Numbered from the stretch's first letter, positions 1 to 7,207 are shown. The stretch: DNA of 9,008 nucleotides from an uncultured Oscillospiraceae bacterium (GCA_944385455.1 CALWXI010000241.1:1-9008); one strand, 5' to 3'. Translations and numbers: made by a program. Notes: a model not told the origin generated them from the letters alone.

Positions 1-1253
1 ACGGCGGAGTGGATGGCATAGGCAAAGTCGATGGGGGTGGCGCCGGCGGGCAGGTTCTGCACGTCGCCGTTGGGGGTGAACACGAACACCTCGTCGGAGA
101 ACATATCCACCTTCAAAGAGTGGATGAAGTCCTCGGCGTCGGCGCCCTCCTGGTTCTCCAGCAATCGCCGGACCCATTCGTAGCGGCCCTCGGTGCCGGC
201 GCCCTGGCCGTTTTGCTTGTACTTCCAGTGGGCGGCCACGCCGTACTCGGCGATCTCGTGCATCTCCCGGGTACGGATCTGCACCTCGAAGGGGATGCCG
301 TCGCCGCCCATGACCGTGGTGTGCAGGGACTGGTAGCCGTTGGGCTTGGGGGTGCCGATATAGTCCTTGAAGCGGCCCAGGATGGGTTTGTAAATGTCGT
401 GGACCACGCCCAGGACATTGTAGCAGTCCCCCACGGTGTCCACGATGACCCGGAAGGCAAAAAGATCGAAGATCTCGTTGAGGGACTTGTTCTGGTTGAA
501 CATCTTGCGGTAGATGGAATAGGGGTGCTTCACCCGGCCGTAGACCACATGGGAGATGCCCAGCTGGGTGAGGCGCTGGTCGATCTGGTCCTGGGTGCGG
601 CTCATGAAGGCGTCGTACTCCTGACGCTTGGAGTCCAGGTTCGTCACGATCTCCTCATAGCCCACCGGGTCCAGATATTTCAAGGAGAGATCCTCCAGCT
701 CCCACTTGATGCGCTGCATGCCCAGGCGGTGGGAGATGGGGGCGTAGATCTCCATGGTTTCCAGGGATTTCTGCTTCTGCTTGGCGGGGGACTGGTACTC
801 CATGGTGCGCATGTTGTGGAGCCGGTCGGCGATCTTGATGAGAATGACCCGGATATCCTTGCTCATGGCGATGAGCATTTTCCGCAGGTTCTCCATCTGC
901 TCGTCTTCCTTGGTGGCATACTGGATCCGGGTCAGCTTGCTGACGCCCTCCACCAGGTCGGCGATGGTGGGAGAGAAGAGCTTGGCTACCTCTGCGTGGG
1001 TGGCTGGGGTGTCCTCGATGACGTCGTGAAGCAGGGCGGCCTCGATGGACTCACTGTCCAGCTTCAGCTCCTCCGCCACGATCTGGGCCACTGCCAGAGG
1101 ATGGATGATATACGGCTCGCCGCTTTTGCGCTTTTGTCCCTCATGGGATTTTTGCGCGAAGTCGAAGGCGGCGCGGATGCGGGCGAAGTCCGCGGAGGGG
1201 TTGTAGCTCCGCACGGTCTTTTCCAGCAGCTCGTATTGTTCCTGAATCGTCAT
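1..1253 (-). CDS. relA: Bifunctional (p)ppGpp synthetase/hydrolase Rel (RelA/SpoT family), 3' part cut by window edge
   Basis: Makes and degrades the alarmone (p)ppGpp in the cytoplasm, controlling the stringent response. The 417 complete codons visible start MTIQEQYELL. The HD hydrolase domain fills about residues 25-175: HPLAV (H51), HDVIEDT (H76, D77, E80, D81) and DRLHNMRT (D143, N147). The synthetase domain follows at about 230-345: GRVKHPYSIYRK (R240, K242, K250), FDLFAFRVI (D263), a PKPNGYQSLH segment (Y307, H311) and FEVQIRT (E323). RFKD at 294-297 is the RxKD form associated with bifunctional Rel enzymes rather than the ExDD form of E. coli RelA. A TGS domain begins near 385 (DEVFVFTPNGDV, GATPIDFAYAIHS) and is cut at base 1; the expected C-terminal ACT region lies outside. 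All key residues for both activities are present. The ATG overlaps the recJ stop codon, so translation is probably coupled to recJ. Confidence 0.96.
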   Translation of the reverse strand, partial: MTIQEQYELLEKTVRSYNPSADFARIRAAFDFAQKSHEGQKRKSGEPYIIHPLAVAQIVAEELKLDSESIEAALLHDVIEDTPATHAEVAKLFSPTIADLVEGVSKLTRIQYATKEDEQMENLRKMLIAMSKDIRVILIKIADRLHNMRTMEYQSPAKQKQKSLETMEIYAPISHRLGMQRIKWELEDLSLKYLDPVGYEEIVTNLDSKRQEYDAFMSRTQDQIDQRLTQLGISHVVYGRVKHPYSIYRKMFNQNKSLNEIFDLFAFRVIVDTVGDCYNVLGVVHDIYKPILGRFKDYIGTPKPNGYQSLHTTVMGGDGIPFEVQIRTREMHEIAEYGVAAHWKYKQNGQGAGTEGRYEWVRRLLENQEGADAEDFIHSLKVDMFSDEVFVFTPNGDVQNLPAGATPIDFAYAIHSA

Positions 1254-3361
1254 GTGCGATCACCTCGGTTCCGATTGACGGCTCCCCCGTGGAGCCGGAC
1301 CAGGTACGGGCAGGCGGTGAGATCCACCTTGCCCTGCATGGGATTGAGATGCAGCACCAGCCGGCCGTCCCGCACCGTCATGGTGAGGAGGCCCCGCTCG
1401 TGGAAGACCTCCAGCGCCAGCGCCGAGCGCAGGAAGTTCTCACTGCCGCCGGACTCGGCGGCGGCTTCCGCCGCCAGGCGCCGCAGGAAGGGCAGACGGT
1501 CCGTCTCCAGCTTTCCGCAGCGCAGCAGCCGCTCCAGCACCCGCCAGTAGGGCACCAGCTGCTCCCGGGTGGCCTGGAGGCGCACCGCCTCCTGGGCGGT
1601 GAGGGCGCCGCCGCTGAGCAGCCGCTCCAAAAGCAGCAGGTCCTCCGCCTGGTGGCGGCTGGGAGTGAGGGAGGGGCGCACGTCGATGAGCTGGAGCTGC
1701 AGCGTGGTGCTGCCCCGGAAGGTATTGGTCTGCAGATAGAAGGCCGCGTCCACCCGGGCGCCGGCCCGGACGCCGCATTCCGCCTCCGTTACGGAGAAGA
1801 AGATGGCGTCAAAGCGGCAGGGTCCCTTGCTGAGGTGGAGCTTCAGATGCCGCCCCTGCCCCACGGGCTGGACGGAGTCCACCATGGCTCCCAGCAGGGC
1901 GAACACGGGCCGGGGATTCCCGGCGCCGTAAGGCTCCAGACGGCTCAGCTCCTCCACCTCGGAAAGGGTCACCGCTCCGGGGCAGGCGATGGGGGCGTCC
2001 ACCTCCAGGGAGGGCACCGGCAGCTGCCCGCCGCAGGTCTCCCGCACATAGCGGTTCATCCGGGTGCGGAAGGCATCGATGTTCTCCTCGGGAATGGTGA
2101 AGCCGGCGGCCAGCTCGTGGCCGCCGAAGCCTGTGAGAAGGCTCTTGCAGGACTCCAGGGCGGCAAAGAGATTGAACCCGCCGTAGGACCGGCAGGAGCC
2201 CTTGCCCACGCCGTCCTTGAGGTGGATCATGAAGCTGGGACAGGAGTATTTTTCGCTCAGGCGGGAGGCCACGATGCCCACCACGCCCTGATGCCAGTGC
2301 TCGCTGGAGAGCACCAGGGCGCTGCGCTCCTCGCTGCGCAGATGGGAGATTTTCTCCGAGGCGTCGGCGCAGATGGCCTGTTCCACCGCCTGGCGCTCCC
2401 GGTTCAGATCGCACAGCTCCCGGGCCAGAGCTTCCGCCCGCAGGGGATCATCGGTTTCCAGCAGGTCCGCGGCCAGGTCCGCCGCTCCCATGCGCCCGGC
2501 GGCGTTGATCCGGGGAGAGAGGACGAAGCCGATCTGGATGGAGGTGATGGGCTTGCCCAGAAGGCCCGCCTCCTTCAAAAGGGCGTGGATGCCCACGAAG
2601 TCCGTGTGGGGCAGGGCCGCCAGGCCGCAGGAGACGATGGTGCGGTTCTCCCCCTCCATGCGCATCACGTCGGCAACGGTGCCGATGGCGGCCAGGGTGC
2701 AGTACCGGGCGAAGAGGGCGTCCTCCCGGCTCTGGCCGCCCAGCGCCAGCACCAGCTTCAGTGCCACACCCACGCCCGCCAGGTGCTTGAAGGGATACGG
2801 GCAGTCCGGCCGGTGGGGGTCCACCACCGCGGCGGCGGCGGGGAGCTGTTCCTTGCACTCATGGTGGTCCGTCACCACCACATCCATGCCCAAGGAGGCG
2901 GCATAAGCCACCTCCTCGTTGCCGGTGATGCCGCAGTCCACGGTGACCATCAGCGTGGCCCCCTGGTCCCGCAGGGCGCGGATGGCGTCCCGGCTGAGGC
3001 CGTAGCCGTCCTCGATGCGGCGGGGGATATAGCGCAGGCACCGGGCACCGCAGCTTTTCAGATAGTCCATCAGCAGCACCGTGGAGGTGATGCCGTCCAC
3101 GTCGTAGTCTCCGAACACGGCGATGGTTTCCCCATCCGCAATGGCCCGCTGGATCCGGTCCACCGCCTTATCCATGTCCCGCATGAGCATGGGAGACAAT
3201 GTCAGCGTCCGTTCCCGGTCCAGGAACTCCGCCGCGGCCTCCGGTGTGGAGATCCCCCGGGCGGAGAGGACCGTGGAGAGCAGATACGGATATCCGGCGC
3301 TTTGGAGAAGGGCCACGTCCTGTTCCCGGGGGGTGCCGATGTTCCACTTTTGAAATTTCAC
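1250..3361 (-). CDS. recJ: Single-stranded-DNA-specific exonuclease RecJ
   Basis: 5'-3' single-strand DNA exonuclease of the DHH phosphoesterase superfamily, acting in recombination and repair. With the GTG start at 3361 the protein is 703 aa. DHH core: FGDYDVDG (about 83-90), TVDCGITG (140-147), TDHHE (164-168), DPH (181-183) and GTVADV (227-232). The DHHA1 domain carries WHQGVVGIVASRL (about 356-368), the CRSYGGFNLF loop and GGHELAAGF (413-421). An OB-like domain with LEPYGAGNPRP (about 475-485) follows, then an extension of about 130 residues like those of Firmicutes RecJ. Start choice: the frame is open to an ATG at 3394, but that has no Shine-Dalgarno site and would lie only about 16 nt from the predicted transcription start. 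The GTG at 3361 has AGGAAAGGAAG upstream and gives the family-like N terminus (M)KFQKWNIGTP. The stop overlaps the relA start by 4 bases; the two genes form an operon. Confidence 0.95.
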   Translation of the reverse strand: MKFQKWNIGTPREQDVALLQSAGYPYLLSTVLSARGISTPEAAAEFLDRERTLTLSPMLMRDMDKAVDRIQRAIADGETIAVFGDYDVDGITSTVLLMDYLKSCGARCLRYIPRRIEDGYGLSRDAIRALRDQGATLMVTVDCGITGNEEVAYAASLGMDVVVTDHHECKEQLPAAAAVVDPHRPDCPYPFKHLAGVGVALKLVLALGGQSREDALFARYCTLAAIGTVADVMRMEGENRTIVSCGLAALPHTDFVGIHALLKEAGLLGKPITSIQIGFVLSPRINAAGRMGAADLAADLLETDDPLRAEALARELCDLNRERQAVEQAICADASEKISHLRSEERSALVLSSEHWHQGVVGIVASRLSEKYSCPSFMIHLKDGVGKGSCRSYGGFNLFAALESCKSLLTGFGGHELAAGFTIPEENIDAFRTRMNRYVRETCGGQLPVPSLEVDAPIACPGAVTLSEVEELSRLEPYGAGNPRPVFALLGAMVDSVQPVGQGRHLKLHLSKGPCRFDAIFFSVTEAECGVRAGARVDAAFYLQTNTFRGSTTLQLQLIDVRPSLTPSRHQAEDLLLLERLLSGGALTAQEAVRLQATREQLVPYWRVLERLLRCGKLETDRLPFLRRLAAEAAAESGGSENFLRSALALEVFHERGLLTMTVRDGRLVLHLNPMQGKVDLTACPYLVRLHGGAVNRNRGDRT
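1258..1266 (-). promoter_or_regulatory. Ribosome binding site of relA inside the recJ 3' end
   Basis: On the minus strand GAGGTGATC lies 4 nt before the relA ATG at 1253. AGGTGATC is an 8-base match to the anti-Shine-Dalgarno tail of 16S rRNA. It sits within the last codons of recJ, which supports the chosen relA start and suggests efficient re-initiation after recJ translation. Confidence 0.75.
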
Positions 3362-3370
3362 GGGACGCCG

Positions 3371-3381
3371 CTTCCTTTCCT
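3371..3381 (-). promoter_or_regulatory. Ribosome binding site that decides the recJ start
   Basis: The minus strand reads AGGAAAGGAAG, ending 9 nt before the GTG at 3361. The upstream in-frame ATG at 3394 has no comparable purine-rich site, so the GTG is preferred. Confidence 0.6.
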
Positions 3382-3416
3382 GCGCGATTCGCATAACAAT
3401 CCATGATAACTATCCA

Positions 3417-3445
3417 ATTATAGCAGAAACAGCGGAGAAGGTAAA
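3417..3445 (-). promoter_or_regulatory. Sigma-A type promoter of recJ-relA
   Basis: Minus strand: -35 TTTACC (3445-3440), 17-bp spacer, perfect -10 TATAAT (3422-3417). The predicted transcription start is near 3410, giving a leader of about 50 nt before the GTG start of recJ. Confidence 0.75.
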
Positions 3446-3454
3446 GAAGAAAGT

Positions 3455-3479
3455 GCCTGAAAATCACCGTATTTCAGGC
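3455..3479. repeat. Inverted repeat between divergent promoters (candidate operator)
   Basis: GCCTGAAA (3455-3462) and TTTCAGGC (3472-3479) form a perfect 8-bp inverted repeat with a 9-nt spacer. It lies between the leftward recJ promoter and the rightward SLH-gene promoter, about 10 bp upstream of the recJ -35. It has no run of T on the plus strand and only a broken pyrimidine stretch on the minus strand, so a dimeric regulator site is more likely than a terminator. The binding protein is unknown. Confidence 0.4.
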
Positions 3480-3506
3480 TGTCCGGCGGCCTTCGACAGG
3501 AAGGGT

Positions 3507-3535
3507 TTGACGGACAGGGGAGATTTTGGTACAAT
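3507..3535 (+). promoter_or_regulatory. Sigma-A type promoter of the SLH-domain gene
   Basis: Plus strand: -35 TTGACG (3507-3512), exactly 17-bp spacer, -10 TACAAT (3530-3535). Each hexamer differs from consensus at one position. The predicted start is near 3542, about 30 nt before the coding start. Confidence 0.8.
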
Positions 3536-3556
3536 AGCCGGACAAGAAGCGCCCAA

Positions 3557-3564
3557 AAGGAGGG
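3557..3564 (+). promoter_or_regulatory. Ribosome binding site of the SLH-domain gene
   Basis: AAGGAGGG ends 6 nt before the ATG at 3571 and 9 nt before the second ATG at 3574. Either could start translation, which changes the protein by a single Met. Confidence 0.75.
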
Positions 3565-3570
3565 AAAACC

Positions 3571-5085
3571 ATGATGAAACGATCTCTGCGGCGTATGCTC
3601 TGCTGCCTGGTGCTGTGCGCCTCTCTGCTTTCCTGGGCGGCGGCGCCGGCCGCCGCTGTATCCGGATTTTCCGATGTGCCCGACTCTCACTGGGCGGCGG
3701 ATTCCATCCGCCGCTGTGCCCAGCTGGGATTTCTCCAGGGGGAGACGGCCACCCGCTTCGGCGTGGGGCATCAGATGACCCGGGCCGCCTTCACTGTGGC
3801 ACTGAGCCGCTTTTTCGGCTGGAAGGCTCCTGCCGGTGCCCAGAGTGTCTATGACGATGTTCCCACCGGTGCCTGGTACGCCTCCGCCGTGGCGGCGGCC
3901 TACACCGCCGGCGCGCTGACGCTGCAGAGCAGTGAATTCCGGCCTGGCGATCCCATTACCCGGGAGGAGGCGGCGGTGATGCTGGTGCGGGCCCTGGGTT
4001 ACGGCACCATCGCGGGTCTGGCCCAGGACCTGGACATGCCCTTCCGGGATGTCACCAGCAACGCCGGGTATATTGCCGTGGCCTATGAGCTGGGACTGGT
4101 CAGCGGCACCTCCGCCACGGCTTTCTCCCCGGAGCGCACCGTCACCCGGGAACAGGCGGCGGTGATGCTGATGCGGCTGTACGACGGCCTCCACGCCGCA
4201 AGCCCGGGACGGGTGGGCATCGCAGACTCCGCTGACGAGCTGACGGACCTTGCGGGTTATGAGGCCGTGGCGGTGGCCGCCGGCCGTCTCATCTATCAAA
4301 ACGGTACGGCCCAGTTGGTGTGGACCCTGGACGAGGAGGTCCGGGAAGCCGTGGCGGGGGCGGCGGAGGCCGCCGGAGCGCAGGTACTGCTGTATGTCAG
4401 CGCCACGGAAAACATTCTGCGGAGCACGGCGTCGGAGACGGCGGCACAGCTGGCCCAGGCCGTGGAGAGTCAGGGCTGGGACGGAGTGTTCCTGGACGTG
4501 GCGCAGGCGGCCACCTCCGCCAACCGCAAGGCCATGACCGCTGTGGCTGCGGCGGTGTCTCAGGCCATGGGGGACCGCCTCTTCTACCTGATGGCGGAGG
4601 CTCCGGCCTGGAGCGGGACGGCGTATGACGGCTACGACTACGCGGCCCTGGCAGAGGCGGCGGACCGGCTGGTGCTGCGGGTGGCGGATCACGACGAGAA
4701 GCTTGGCACCTTCCGGGCCGCGCCGCTGGACCCGCTGGAGGAGGTCTACTACGCCCTGGCCAGCCTGCGGGATCAGGCGGAGAAGGTGTCGCTGCTGATC
4801 ACCACCACCGCCGGCGTGTGGACCGCCGGCAGCCGGGACGCGGACATTTCCGGCGCCCAGGCGGCCCGGCTCCAGAAGCAGTCCGGGCTGGAGAGCTACT
4901 TCTCCAGCCGCTACGCCTGCGACTATCTCACCGGTACCGTGGACAAAAAGGACACGGTGGTCTGGTATCTGGGCGCGGAGGCCGTGGCGGAGCGGGTGCG
5001 GATGGCGGCCTTTTTCGGCGTGGACCAGGTGTGCCTGAGCAGCCTCAACGGCCTGTGGCCCGGTGTGGAAGCGGGTCTTGCGTGA
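3571..5085 (+). CDS. Secreted SLH-domain protein with a degenerate GH18-like barrel
   Basis: 504-aa exported cell-surface protein. Residues 1-29 form a signal peptide: basic start (MMKRSLRR), hydrophobic core, and a likely cut after APAAA. Three S-layer homology repeats follow at about 33-78 (GFSDVPDSHWAADSIRR), 92-142 (YDDVPTGAWYASAV, then PITREEAAVMLVRALG) and 158-205 (FRDVTSNAGYIAVAYELG, then TVTREQAAVMLMRL). SLH repeats usually anchor proteins to secondary cell-wall polymers. Residues about 230-504 resemble the GH18 barrel of YaaH-type wall hydrolases: GWDGVFLDVAQA at 302-313 sits where DGxDxDxE is expected, and VWYLGAEAVAERVRMAAFFGVDQ near 463-485 matches the penultimate strand-helix. 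The catalytic Glu is replaced by Ala and one Asp by Phe, so hydrolase activity is doubtful and a glycan-binding role is possible (inference). It is transcribed alone, divergent from recJ and convergent with the next gene. Confidence 0.88.
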   Translation: MMKRSLRRMLCCLVLCASLLSWAAAPAAAVSGFSDVPDSHWAADSIRRCAQLGFLQGETATRFGVGHQMTRAAFTVALSRFFGWKAPAGAQSVYDDVPTGAWYASAVAAAYTAGALTLQSSEFRPGDPITREEAAVMLVRALGYGTIAGLAQDLDMPFRDVTSNAGYIAVAYELGLVSGTSATAFSPERTVTREQAAVMLMRLYDGLHAASPGRVGIADSADELTDLAGYEAVAVAAGRLIYQNGTAQLVWTLDEEVREAVAGAAEAAGAQVLLYVSATENILRSTASETAAQLAQAVESQGWDGVFLDVAQAATSANRKAMTAVAAAVSQAMGDRLFYLMAEAPAWSGTAYDGYDYAALAEAADRLVLRVADHDEKLGTFRAAPLDPLEEVYYALASLRDQAEKVSLLITTTAGVWTAGSRDADISGAQAARLQKQSGLESYFSSRYACDYLTGTVDKKDTVVWYLGAEAVAERVRMAAFFGVDQVCLSSLNGLWPGVEAGLA

Positions 5086-5091
5086 GGACGG

Positions 5092-5125
5092 AAAAAAGCC
5101 CCCATCCCGGTCGGGATGGGGGCTT
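5092..5125 (-). terminator. Strong intrinsic terminator for the P-loop gene, possibly bidirectional
   Basis: Perfect 13-bp stem: AAGCCCCCATCCC (5096-5108) pairs with GGGATGGGGGCTT (5113-5125) around a GGTC loop. Read on the minus strand it is followed by six T (5097-5092, the last two also within the stem), ideal for ending the 5148-5558 gene. On the plus strand the stem lies 10 nt past the SLH-gene stop but is followed only by a weak T-poor stretch, so termination there is less certain. Confidence 0.85.
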
Positions 5126-5147
5126 GAATGTTCTAAAGTGATGTGCC

Positions 5148-5558
5148 TCAGAGGTATTTCTGCATGCCCTCGGTGGCAAGAGAGGTGTCGGCGCTGATGG
5201 TGACGGTGAACTTGATGCCGTTCTTCTCGCCGAAAGAATCCAGCCAGTCCAGGAAGACCTCGGTGTCCTTGTTGACTTCCTGACCCACTGTTTTGCAGAG
5301 GTTGTCGATGAACACGTGGGAGATGTCGTAGTTGCCTGCGTACAGGCCGCTGATGAAGCCGCGGAAGAGATCGTAGCTGCTGAGCTTGTACTCGTTGGCA
5401 TCGATCAGGCGGATGTGATAGTGGATATCGTACGTCATGTTGCGGTTGGCCTCGATGCAAACCACGTTGCCGGGCTCGTCCTTTGCCGCATTGTTGATCA
5501 GTTCGATGAGCTGCTTGGTCTTTCCGGAACCCTTGACGCCCATAATCAGTCTGACCAT
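5148..5558 (-). CDS. Small P-loop ATP-binding protein of unknown function
   Basis: 136-aa cytoplasmic protein without signal peptide or membrane segment. A Walker A motif lies at the extreme N terminus, GVKGSGKT (7-14, K13 and T14). A hydrophobic strand ending in Asp, HVFIDNL (81-87, D85), is a likely Walker B, and FTVTISAD (117-124) could be the following sensor strand. The protein is little more than one P-loop core. I do not recognise a characterised family. Similar small clostridial proteins are, from memory, labelled ATP-binding or, doubtfully, PilT-like; nothing here supports a pilus role. It is richer in Asn, Asp, Ile and Lys and poorer in Ala than neighbouring proteins. The start is supported by CAGGAGT 8 nt upstream (5573-5567). 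It has its own promoter and terminator, so it is probably monocistronic and context gives no functional clue. Confidence 0.85.
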   Translation of the reverse strand: MVRLIMGVKGSGKTKQLIELINNAAKDEPGNVVCIEANRNMTYDIHYHIRLIDANEYKLSSYDLFRGFISGLYAGNYDISHVFIDNLCKTVGQEVNKDTEVFLDWLDSFGEKNGIKFTVTISADTSLATEGMQKYL

Positions 5559-5626
5559 AGTGAATCACTCCTGTCTGTTAGAATTGCCGAAAGGAATAAA
5601 AGGGGCGGTGCTGTTGTGCTAAGGAT

Positions 5627-5655
5627 ATCATAAGCGCGGGGAAAAAACAATGCAA
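5627..5655 (-). promoter_or_regulatory. Candidate promoter of the small P-loop gene
   Basis: Minus strand: -35 TTGCAT (5655-5650), 17-bp spacer, -10 TATGAT (5632-5627), about 70 nt upstream of the ATG at 5558. The -10 matches five of six consensus bases and the -35 only three of six. Confidence 0.5.
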
Positions 5656-5713
5656 AAAAGCAAATTCAAAGTTTGTTTATAATGCAGCTTGACAGCCGGA
5701 GACTGAAAAAGTG

Positions 5714-5746
5714 AAAAAAACAGGGCGGCACTCAGGTGCCGCCCTG
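5714..5746 (-). terminator. Intrinsic terminator of pgi
   Basis: Perfect 11-bp stem CAGGGCGGCAC (5721-5731) / GTGCCGCCCTG (5736-5746) with loop TCAG. On the minus strand it is followed by seven T (5720-5714). It lies 27 nt past the pgi stop codon. Confidence 0.9.
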
Positions 5747-5773
5747 CGTTTCCGACTGGGAACAGGTGGAAAA

Positions 5774-7108
5774 TTATTTGGCCAGCTTGGCTTCCAGCGC
5801 GGCCTTGCGGTCCTCATAGCCGGGCTTGCCCAGCAGCGCGAACATGTTCTTCTTGTAGGCCTCCACACCGGGCTGGTCGAAGGGGTTCACCTCCAGCAGG
5901 TAGCCGGAAAGGCCGCAGGCGTACTCAAAGAAGTAGATGAGCTGGCCCAGATCCTCGGCGGACTTGCCGCCGGCCTCCACGATCACGTTGGGCACGCCGC
6001 CTTCTGTGTGGGCAAGAAGGGTGCCCTCCATGGCACGGTCCCGGATGAAATCCATGGACTTGCCGGCCAGGAAGTTCAGCCCGTCGCCGTCGTCCTCATC
6101 CCGGGGGACATACAGCTGGCAGCCGGACGCGCCCAGACGCACCACGGTCTCAAACATCACCCGCTGTCCCTGCTGGATATACTGGCCCATGGAGTGCAGG
6201 TCCGCGGTAAACTCCACGCTGGCGGGGAAGAGACCCTTGCCCTCCTTGCCCTCGCTCTCGCCGTAGAGCTGCTTCCACCACTCGCTCATGAAGCGGAAGG
6301 CGGGATCGTAGCAGGCCAGCAGCTCGATGGGACGGCCGGCCTCGTAGAGCGCGTAGCGCACGGCGGCATAGCGCCAGGCGGGGCAGTCATAGGAGGGATT
6401 GGCGCACACCTCCATCATCTGAGCGGCGCCGCGCATCAGCGCCTCGATATCCACGCCTGCCACGGCAATCGGCAGCAGGCCCACGGCGGTGAGCACGGAG
6501 TACCGGCCGCCCACCTCGTCGGGCACCACGAAGGTCTCCCAGCCCTGGGCGTCGGCCAGGGACTTCAGTGCGCCCCGGGCCTTGTCGGTGGTGGCGTAGA
6601 TCCGCCTGCCGGCCTCCTCATGGCCGTACTTCTTCTCCAGAGCTTCCCGGAAGAAGCGGAAAGCCACGGCGGGCTCGGTGGTGGTGCCGGATTTGGAGAT
6701 GACATTGACGGAGAAGTCCACGTCGGCGATGAGATCCAGGACCTCCTGCATGGAGTCGGCGGAAAGACCGTTGCCCACGAAGTAGACATTGGGTGTGGAT
6801 TTCTTCTTCAGGTTGTAGTTGGGGGAGCACAGGCAGTCGATGACGCCCCGGGCGCCCAGGTAGGACCCGCCGATGCCGATGACCACCAGGGCCTGGGAAT
6901 TGGCCTGGATGCGCTTGGCGGCGGCCTGGATGCGGGCGAACTCCTCCTTGTCGTAGTCCCGGGGCAGGTGTACCCAGCCAGTGAACTCGGCGCCGGCGCC
7001 GGTGCCGTTTTGCAGCTTTTCATGGGCGTCCTTCAGGCGGGGGGCCAGGGCGTCCTCATAGGGATCGGGCAGGAAGCTCTGCATTTCAAACAACTTGACA
7101 TCCAACAT
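5774..7108 (-). CDS. pgi: Glucose-6-phosphate isomerase
   Basis: Interconverts glucose 6-phosphate and fructose 6-phosphate in glycolysis and gluconeogenesis; cytoplasmic. The protein is 444 aa, close to the roughly 450 aa of Bacillus Pgi. It shows GIGGSYLGARG (78-88), the sugar-phosphate site SKSGTTTEP (138-146), GGRYSVLTAVGLLP (200-213), GESEGKEGKG (283-292), EFTADLHSMGQY (299-310) and the C-terminal family signature ending NPFDQPGVEAYKK (408-420), with the catalytic Lys in its last residues. No key motif is missing. The start is placed at the ATG at 7108 (MLDVKLFEMQ): the frame is open to an ATG at 7225, but that lies upstream of the likely promoter -10 and would add a Cys- and Arg-containing tail foreign to the family. 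A purine-rich AAAGGAAAGGA stands about 12 nt before the ATG, a long spacing. The gene appears to be transcribed alone. Confidence 0.97.
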   Translation of the reverse strand: MLDVKLFEMQSFLPDPYEDALAPRLKDAHEKLQNGTGAGAEFTGWVHLPRDYDKEEFARIQAAAKRIQANSQALVVIGIGGSYLGARGVIDCLCSPNYNLKKKSTPNVYFVGNGLSADSMQEVLDLIADVDFSVNVISKSGTTTEPAVAFRFFREALEKKYGHEEAGRRIYATTDKARGALKSLADAQGWETFVVPDEVGGRYSVLTAVGLLPIAVAGVDIEALMRGAAQMMEVCANPSYDCPAWRYAAVRYALYEAGRPIELLACYDPAFRFMSEWWKQLYGESEGKEGKGLFPASVEFTADLHSMGQYIQQGQRVMFETVVRLGASGCQLYVPRDEDDGDGLNFLAGKSMDFIRDRAMEGTLLAHTEGGVPNVIVEAGGKSAEDLGQLIYFFEYACGLSGYLLEVNPFDQPGVEAYKKNMFALLGKPGYEDRKAALEAKLAK

Positions 7109-7207
7109 GATTCTGAATCGTCCTTTCCTTTTCTCTCCGGGCGGGGCCGGAAATTTCATCCGCGTATGGACACAATGCACGAAACATCGTCCGGGTACAC
7201 TGGTAAA

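Noticed and set aside
9..1550. Long plus-strand open frame opposite rel and the recJ end
   Set aside because: The minus strand encodes Rel with all its motifs. The antisense frame is low-complexity (Gly, Val, Leu, His rich) and is open because of GC-rich third positions.
1289..3406. Plus-strand frame of 705 codons opposite recJ
   Set aside because: It mirrors the recJ reading frame, has no ribosome binding site or recognisable domain, and recJ is unambiguous.
3418..5568. Minus-strand frame of 716 codons spanning the P-loop gene and the SLH gene
   Set aside because: It is a shifted reading of the P-loop gene that continues through a terminator and antisense to the SLH gene. Its sequence is Arg, Gly and His rich with no domain.
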